Of a DNA stretch of 44,983 nt, positions 44,970-44,983 are shown piece by piece. The DNA comes from Caryophanales bacterium (GTDB lineage: Bacteria > Bacillota > Bacilli > Bacillales > Amphibacillaceae), in NCBI GenBank assembly GCA_026168805.1, contig JAPFDS010000005.1, positions 1 through 44,983 on the forward strand, read 5' to 3'. The notes under the pieces were generated by a model. It saw nothing but the letters and a program-made list of their open reading frames with translations. It did not search any database and was not told the DNA's origin. Position 1 is the first letter of the stretch. Every line of letters starts with the position of its first letter. The translations under genes and the position numbers were made by a program.

Positions 44970-44983
44970 AATTCAACCAACAA

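Overview
The window is a chromosomal segment of a low-GC, endospore-forming Bacillaceae. Sporulation and germination genes are present (gerA-type receptor, spoVAC/AD/AEb, YhcN/YlaJ lipoproteins, a Spo0E-like regulator). Two blocks match Bacillus subtilis gene neighbourhoods: ykyB, ykuE, ykuL, ykuU and ykuV, then ktrC, rnjA, rpoY, ykrA, defB, ykyA, pdhABCD, yktC, ylaF, ylaH, ylaI and ylaJ. Many exported proteins are very acidic, which would suit a halotolerant genus near Oceanobacillus or Virgibacillus; that placement is inference. No rRNA, tRNA, CRISPR array, transposase or prophage was seen.

Layout. (1) 34-5688, minus strand: a spore operon ordered lipoprotein, spoVAC, spoVAD, spoVAEb, DUF421 (yetF-like), gerAA, gerAB. 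This resembles the spoVA2 type linked to spore heat resistance and germination. The gerAB gene is split by a one-base shift in a seven-base homopolymer. (2) 5904-8656, plus: moeA, moaA and a YwpF-like gene. (3) 8802-10169, plus: a Ktr/Trk potassium channel subunit. (4) 10212-12546, minus: a zinc-ribbon membrane protein and a PDZ-less HtrA-like protease. (5) 12796-17742: a 28-residue membrane peptide, signal peptidase I, a Spo0E-like gene, an EamA transporter, an unknown membrane protein, ykyB, a SCO1-like protein and Tat-type ykuE. (6) 17946-19724, plus: ykuL, then the peroxiredoxin/thioredoxin-like pair ykuU-ykuV. (7) 19753-23821, plus: a strong promoter, a SAM-I riboswitch, metQ-metN-metP and an FMN-dependent hydroxy-acid oxidase that appears to share the riboswitch. 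(8) 23960-27566, plus: a heterodimeric ABC exporter. (9) 27624-30212: ktrC, facing rpoY-rnjA. (10) 30788-33048: ykrA, def and ykyA. (11) 33399-38189, plus: the pyruvate dehydrogenase operon pdhABCD. (12) 38325 to the end: a lipoprotein polysaccharide deacetylase, a nitronate monooxygenase-like gene, a small gene, an inositol monophosphatase, ylaF, ylaH, ylaI, an unknown anchored protein, ylaJ and an unknown protein.

Two related GC-rich, highly structured repeats (39166-39619 and 43148-43477) lie in intergenic space about 3.5 kb apart. They have terminator-like inverted ends and internal hairpins, some with compensatory changes between copies. These repeats, the riboswitch-linked oxidase, the gerAB homopolymer shift and the zinc-ribbon/HtrA pair are the observations I would follow up first.
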